Shown here: positions 59,382 through 64,000 of the stretch, in pieces | How the letters are laid out: each line of letters begins with the position of its first letter | How positions within the stretch are numbered: the stretch's first letter is position 1 | Source of the DNA: Verticillium longisporum | Lineage: Eukaryota; Ascomycota; Sordariomycetes; Glomerellales; Plectosphaerellaceae | NCBI GenBank assembly: GCA_019188255.1 | Contig: JAETXT010000001.1 | Span: 5,022,001 to 5,086,000, forward strand | Direction of reading: 5' to 3' | DNA length: 64,000 bases | Notes under the pieces: model-generated | Told to the model about the DNA's origin: nothing | The model's input: only the letters and a program-made list of their open reading frames with translations | Database searches by the model: none | Position numbers and translations under genes: made by a program

Positions 59382-59690
59382 AAGTTGTGTTGCGAATGTG
59401 AATAGATAGGTTGGGTGGGCTCTGTTCCATGTTTAGAAGGGATGAATAGATTCCATTTCTCGCCGTACGAACGGTTGTGTTTCGCGAAACATGCCATTTG
59501 ATTCCCACAGTCCTATTCAGCAAGGATTCGCAAGCCTTGCCACACAACTGACGAAGTACCATAGAAGAATTCTGCGAAGCGTGTCTTCGCCTGAAACTAC
59601 CGTTTCTGGCTTCGTTACTAAAGACCAATCACGATGTGTACTTTCATAGCACGATGCTGTCCACACACGATCAGCATCTGCATCGACTCC
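59382..59690. other. Short convergent spacer
   Basis: 3' regions of the sugar transporter (plus) and the next minus-strand gene meet here. Nothing else seen. Confidence 0.6.
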
Positions 59691-61185
59691 TTAGGACTTT
59701 GGCGATTTCCCTCCCCCTTCTCCAGGCTTTCGTTCGGTCATTCGTCTTCTGAGCCCTCGCAGATCATCTTCATCAAACGGGGGCATCGGCTGCATTCTGC
59801 CCAAGGGAGAAGGTCGTGGATCGTCATCGGCCAGCTTGGGCCCCTCTTCCTCGACCACACTTCGAGCTGGTGGTGACCCAATCCTTGAAGACGATTGGGA
59901 TTCAAGACTTTCCTTCGTCTTCTTCTTCTTCTTAACACTGCCTTCCGCTCTCGGCGCTCCTTCTTCCTCTCGTATTGAGCTAGCTCGTCTTGAGTCCGCT
60001 CCTGTTCCGACGTCTGGATTGGAGAATACCTCCGGGGGCCATTCTCCAGTCTCCTCACGAAGGTTTCGTCCATTATCTCGGACGCGGGGACCGGTAAAGC
60101 GGTCCGAGACTAGTGATTCAGGTATATCAACATACCGTACGGTATGGGTTGAAAAGTCTGTAGTCGTGATAATGGGAGTTCGAGCAGTCTTACTTGGCCG
60201 CGGGCTTGGTGGCCGACGACGAGTGTCTGAAGACCTGGCGTGCCGGGGCGCCGTTCGAGGAGGTGGGGGTTGCGGACCCGAATCGGCACGACGTCTCCGA
60301 GGGGAGGGAGGAACCAAGTTTTGCCGATTATTCAGATGGTCGTTGTACGAATACAACTTTCGGGGGGCAGCGCCGTGCTCGTTTCGCGGCTGTCTCGGGG
60401 CTTGGCCTCTTCGCTTTGTTGAAGGGACAATCTTCAGGGTGCTGGCCACTACGGCCTTTTCCACGTCCCGAAGAGAAGCAATCTCGTCGGGCTGTATGAC
60501 CTCTGGGTGGGCTTTTCGAAAACTCTCAATCTGTTTTGTCGCGAAACGAACCTCGCGTCTCTGGTCGACAATCTGCTCCGACAGACACTTTCTGATGACG
60601 ACTATCAGCAGTCGATCTAAGCAACCTGCGCTCCACAATGCTCACTTACACCTGCTCTTTCAAGGATCGCAAATCTTCCGAGTCTGTTCTATTCTCCTGA
60701 AGAACTCGGATCTGCCTCATGAGATCCTCACACAGCATTGTGCTGATGAAGAGGTTGGCCGTGGATTTCGTCGTCTCCTGCATCATGCGGGACATGGCCA
60801 CTGCAGCCTTTTTACGATACCAGCGCCAGCTGAACGTCAACCGGACAAAGTAGCCGTCATTGCTGCCGACGTGTTTCTCGTCTATCCCGGTGTCTATCGC
60901 AAGGTCGCGCAGGCGTAGCTGAACCTGTTCGAACTCTTTGATCAGTCCGTCCAGAGTCGCCTCCCGCCCGGGGCGCTGATCCGTCTCGATCACTTGGAGG
61001 GACATACGAGCGGCCGTGAACAGGGAGGTGATGACGGCACTCATGTTCTTGGAGCTCGTGGCGAAATACTGACAATCCTCCGAGGCGTGACTGAGGGCAC
61101 TGAAGGAGTCGCTGAGCTTGATGAATTCTTTGGCAATCTGCAGGCCGACACCTACGACGCCGAGAATGGCGAACGCCTCGGCCAT
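59691..61185 (-). CDS. Protein with STAND-type fungal N-terminal region and disordered tail
   Basis: Two exons, 61185-60650 and 60591-59691, code for 478 residues; the intron has a GTAAGT donor, a GCTGAT branch and a CAG end in phase 2. The first ~180 residues begin MAEAFAILGVVGVGLQIAKE and are helical with conserved-looking small and hydrophobic spacing (FSALSHASEDCQYFATSS), like the N-terminal domains placed before NACHT/STAND modules in fungi. No P-loop NTPase or repeat region follows: the rest is a short coil (SEQIVDQRREVRFATKQI) and a ~230-residue disordered Pro/Arg/Ser tail with a lysine run (KKKKKTKE). It could be a stand-alone adaptor related to fungal immune-like receptors, but the domain assignment rests on general pattern only. 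Confidence 0.6.
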
Positions 61186-62397
61186 TGTCGTGACGCTTTC
61201 CTAGTTTAATCTGACGGTCTGTTTGCTAGAGATGAGATGCGCAGGGTATGCTTCAGCTGGCGGATGCCTCGGCCTAAATGCTCCCATCCACAAGGGCAGA
61301 TTCAGCCTTGTCTTGTCTCGCCCATCTTCTGTGCAGACCGAGGACGCTGTTGGTCGCGACTAGTTCTTTTCAGGCGACCGAGACGATGTCCTGGGCTTCA
61401 TGTCGGTCCAATGGGCATTCCGAGGCTGACAGGTCTCCCGCTTGATTGGATCCAACCCGCCACATTCACTGTGAGGGTGTGATGGGCCCTGGATCCATCT
61501 GATACGCAGCCGGACGGTACTCGGTGTCCGAGAGGTGTGTGATTGGATTTTGGTTCAGAGGATGGCCCGTTGTGTTTGGCCTCATGAGGATGATGAGAGT
61601 CATGGTTCAATGCCAAGGGCTTCGTGGCAGCCTTCGCTCTGCTTATTGCAGACAGTGCTCGTAATGCAATATGACCAAGGCTCTGGATGAATGAGCTGTG
61701 TTCAACATGGTGTTTCTTATGCACTGGAGAGCCAGGGTACTCAACAGGCGGATTGCCAGGCAGATTCCAGCTGTCACGGCCTGTTCAACACCATCGGTCG
61801 GGTATCCAACCACAGCCTCGGGGACGCTGGCTGAATTGACCAGCCGTCATGAGCCCGCGCAGAAGCTTCGGCATTATTTGGAGAGCGGGCCCGGAACCAA
61901 GACCTTTGCCCGCAGCCTTTCCTACCATGTCCTGCCTCCTGGGAGATGGGGAACAGCTTTGACGGCAGGTCAGTACTTGAGGGCGAGCAGCAAAGTATGA
62001 AACGACTGCACTCTGAGCGGAAGCCTTGTAAGATACATCCCTTGGCATCGGGACCGGAATAGACGGACTCAGACAAGGCTCTGAACCACATCTGGCCAGA
62101 GCCTGCCGGAAGCTGCAAAACGTCGATCACCAACCACGTACGAGAGGTCACAATCATCGAGGCTCATCACGGCCTCCCATGTAGACCTCGTCGGCAGCGC
62201 AGCTGGCACGGTGACACCGACGTAACTTGTGGACGCAGCAGCCTAAACACCCCTCTCTTTATCCAGATTACGCCGGAACGCTGCTCTCCCACCTTGCCCT
62301 CCCTCCCACCTTGCCCACCCAGGACCCCCTCCGTCGAGGCAACGCAACGACGCACGCGGCCATTGCAACGCTCCGTCACACCACCCCTCGCCCCGAT
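61186..62397. other. Intergenic, no gene recognised
   Basis: Upstream of the STAND-N-like gene and downstream of the M20 peptidase gene. Short frames only, no RNA gene or repeat seen. Confidence 0.55.
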
Positions 62398-63757
62398 TCA
62401 GACAAGATCAGCCGCCTCCCTCATGTCGCGCCTCCACTGCTCCCTGACCTCCCGCACGAGCCCCGGCGTCGCAAACACATCGACCGCCGTGCCGGCCATG
62501 GCCCTCGCGACGCGCATGGCCCGCTCGAAGGCGCCGCGCGCGCCGGACGCCTTCTCAAAGTCGCGACTGTGCGGCGGGCCGGCCTCGACGCCCGGCGGAA
62601 TGGCAAAGCTGACATTCATGCTGGGCACGGCGTAGCTGACGTCGCCCTGGTCCGTACTGGCCTTGACCCAGGTGGGGCGGCCGGGCGGCGGCAGGTGCGG
62701 CGGCGGCGCGGGGGGCGCGATGGCGCGCCAGTGGCGGGCGTAGGCGGCGGCGAGCACGCGGTTGGGCACGTGGTCCCTGTACCCGGGGACGACGTCGAGG
62801 GCGAGGGTGGCGCCCGTGGCCTCGGCGCCGGCGCGGAAGCAGGCCTCGACCTTGGCGCGGAGCTCGTCGAGGCGGGCGGCCGACGCGGCGCGCAGGACGG
62901 CGACGCCGGGGGCGCGCTCGGGGATGACGTGGGGCTGGTTGCCGCCGTCCGAGATCTGGTGGCCGATGTCGTCGACGGGGCGCGTCTGCTGGCGCAGGGC
63001 CGACACGGCGCCGTAGGCGACGACGAGGGCGTCGAGCGCGTTGATGCCGCGCCAGGGGCTGTTGGCAGCGTGGGCGGCGCGGCCGTGGTACGTGGCGTTG
63101 AGGTGCACAAAGGCCGTCGTGCGCACGAGGGCGCTGTTGTTGAGGATGCCCGGGTGCGAGATGAGGGCTGCGTCGACGTGCTTGTAGGCGCCTGCGCGGA
63201 GGCACCGTATCTTGCCGCCGGCGCCGCCTTCTTCGGCCGGCGTGCCGATGACGAGGACCTTACCTGCGAGGTTGTGCCGGTGGAGCGTTTGGGCTGTGGC
63301 GAGGCCTGCTGCTAGGGAGACCATAGCGATGAGGTTGTGGCCGCAGGCATGGCCGAGGCTGGGGAGGGCATCTGTTTCCTTGGTCAGTATGCGTGGTGAG
63401 GAGGGTGTAAGGAGAACCTCAAGAGAATGACGCACCCATCTCGGCGTTGAAAGCAATGACGGGACCGGGCCTGCCAGTGTCATACTCAGCCGTCCACGCA
63501 GTCTCCATGCCATAAGCAGATGGCGTGACCTTCCATCCCTTCCGAGCCCTCATAAAGTTGGTCAGGGCATCGTGCGCCTTGTACTCGTTGTAAGCGAGTT
63601 CCGGGTTTTCGTGGATGAAGGTGTTCAGCGGCCAGAGCAAAGGCTCCAGGGCGCGGATGAATTCGTCCACATCGTCGAGGTAGTCGACTTCTCGGTTGAT
63701 TGTGGGCGCGTATTCGGGATCGCCAGGTCTTGGAACCAGGAGAAAGTCGTCTTCCAT
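62398..63757 (-). CDS. M20 family peptidase/amidohydrolase
   Basis: Two exons, 63757-63436 and 63371-62398, encode 431 residues; the intron has a GTGCGT donor and a CAG end in phase 1 and splices NAEM to DALPSLGHACGHN, a hallmark join. The HACGH histidines, GTPAEEGGAGGK glutamates and HVDAALISHPG form the di-metal site of M20D/aminoacylase-type hydrolases. HGRAAHAANSPWRGINALDA belongs to the lid/dimerisation domain. The family cleaves N-acyl amino acids, dipeptides or related amides in the cytosol; the closest architecture is the PM20D2-like group, but the substrate is open. The frame is clean. GC content is very high in exon 2, so long open frames appear on the other strand and are ignored. 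Confidence 0.92.
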
Positions 63758-64000
63758 ATTAATACAGCAGCGGGCAAGAAGTCGGCATGCCTCGTCCCGA
63801 TAGCAACACGCAGCATATCCTGGGTGGTGCGATGTGTCACTAGGATATAAGAGCGCGTATGGAGCCTAGCTGGGGGCGATCCACGACCAGTGTCACCCCC
63901 CTGGTCGCTCGTACGAACCAAGGGACAGGCCTTGGTGGTTCAAAGCGGGGATGGTCCCGTCCTCGTCGCAGATCAAGAGGGCAGAGAGGCCAGGCAACTA

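Noticed and set aside
62555..63315. Several 160-360 codon frames opposite or within the M20 peptidase gene
   Set aside because: GC-rich shadow frames; only the minus-strand frame with HACGH and the AEEGG motif is protein-like.

Overview
This is a stretch of nuclear genome from a filamentous ascomycete (Pezizomycotina, probably Sordariomycetes). The reasons are spliced genes with 48-100 nt introns carrying GTRNGY donors, CTNAC-like branch points and CAG/TAG acceptors; fungal-only families (OPT transporter, WSC domains, HsbA-like protein, Zn2Cys6 cluster, Git3/cAMP-receptor-like GPCR, Rad9/Crb2); a tRNA-Thr with an intron at position 37/38; and C-to-T type decay of one gene. It is not a bacterial operon region: genes stand alone, on both strands, with long gene-poor gaps.

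Layout. 1-1167 (-): 3' part of an NmrA-like NAD(P)-binding protein. 2074-5955 (-): Rad9/Crb2-like BRCT checkpoint adaptor. 7834-9594 (+): PAF-acetylhydrolase-like esterase. 10072-10587 (+): small low-complexity protein. 10668-12161 (-): Zn2Cys6 cluster joined to ankyrin-like repeats. 12978-13242 (+) and 21436-21686 (+): two related one-TM microproteins. 15933-18653 (+): OPT oligopeptide transporter. 19281-20385 (-): decayed glycosyltransferase. 21900-25141 (-): nitrate reductase with a possible NirA/NIT4 site upstream. 26663-27264 (+): HsbA-like secreted protein. 28281-28832 (+): secreted RidA-family protein. 30303-31530 (+): GPCR with a GC-AG intron. 34211-38907 (+): secreted PQQ-propeller/Ig-like/4xWSC protein. 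39157-40268 (-): L-asparaginase II family. 40.3-44.8 kb: gene-poor. 44792-45232 (+): small secreted cysteine protein. 46549-46649 (-): tRNA-Thr(TGT). 48380-49555 (+): damaged zinc-type alcohol dehydrogenase. 52105-53559 (+): M14A carboxypeptidase. 53762-54757 (-): SAM methyltransferase. 57463-59381 (+): MFS sugar transporter. 59691-61185 (-): protein with a STAND-type N-terminal region. 62398-63757 (-): M20 peptidase/amidohydrolase.

Theme. Many genes deal with nitrogen and nutrient acquisition: nitrate reductase, OPT transporter, asparaginase, secreted carboxypeptidase, M20 peptidase, sugar porter and a nutrient-type GPCR. This is a physical neighbourhood, not evidence of a cluster. I see no secondary-metabolite backbone enzyme.

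Two window-wide points matter. First, several otherwise intact conserved genes (nitrate reductase, PQQ-WSC protein, MFS transporter, asparaginase, carboxypeptidase) carry one-base losses, mostly in short homopolymer runs. This looks like assembly error, although real gene loss cannot be excluded. Second, the glycosyltransferase relic has three nonsense codons that are all explained by C:G-to-T:A transitions, as expected from RIP-like mutation. The most novel signal is the pair of paralogous membrane microproteins, which share a core motif and an intron at the same phase.
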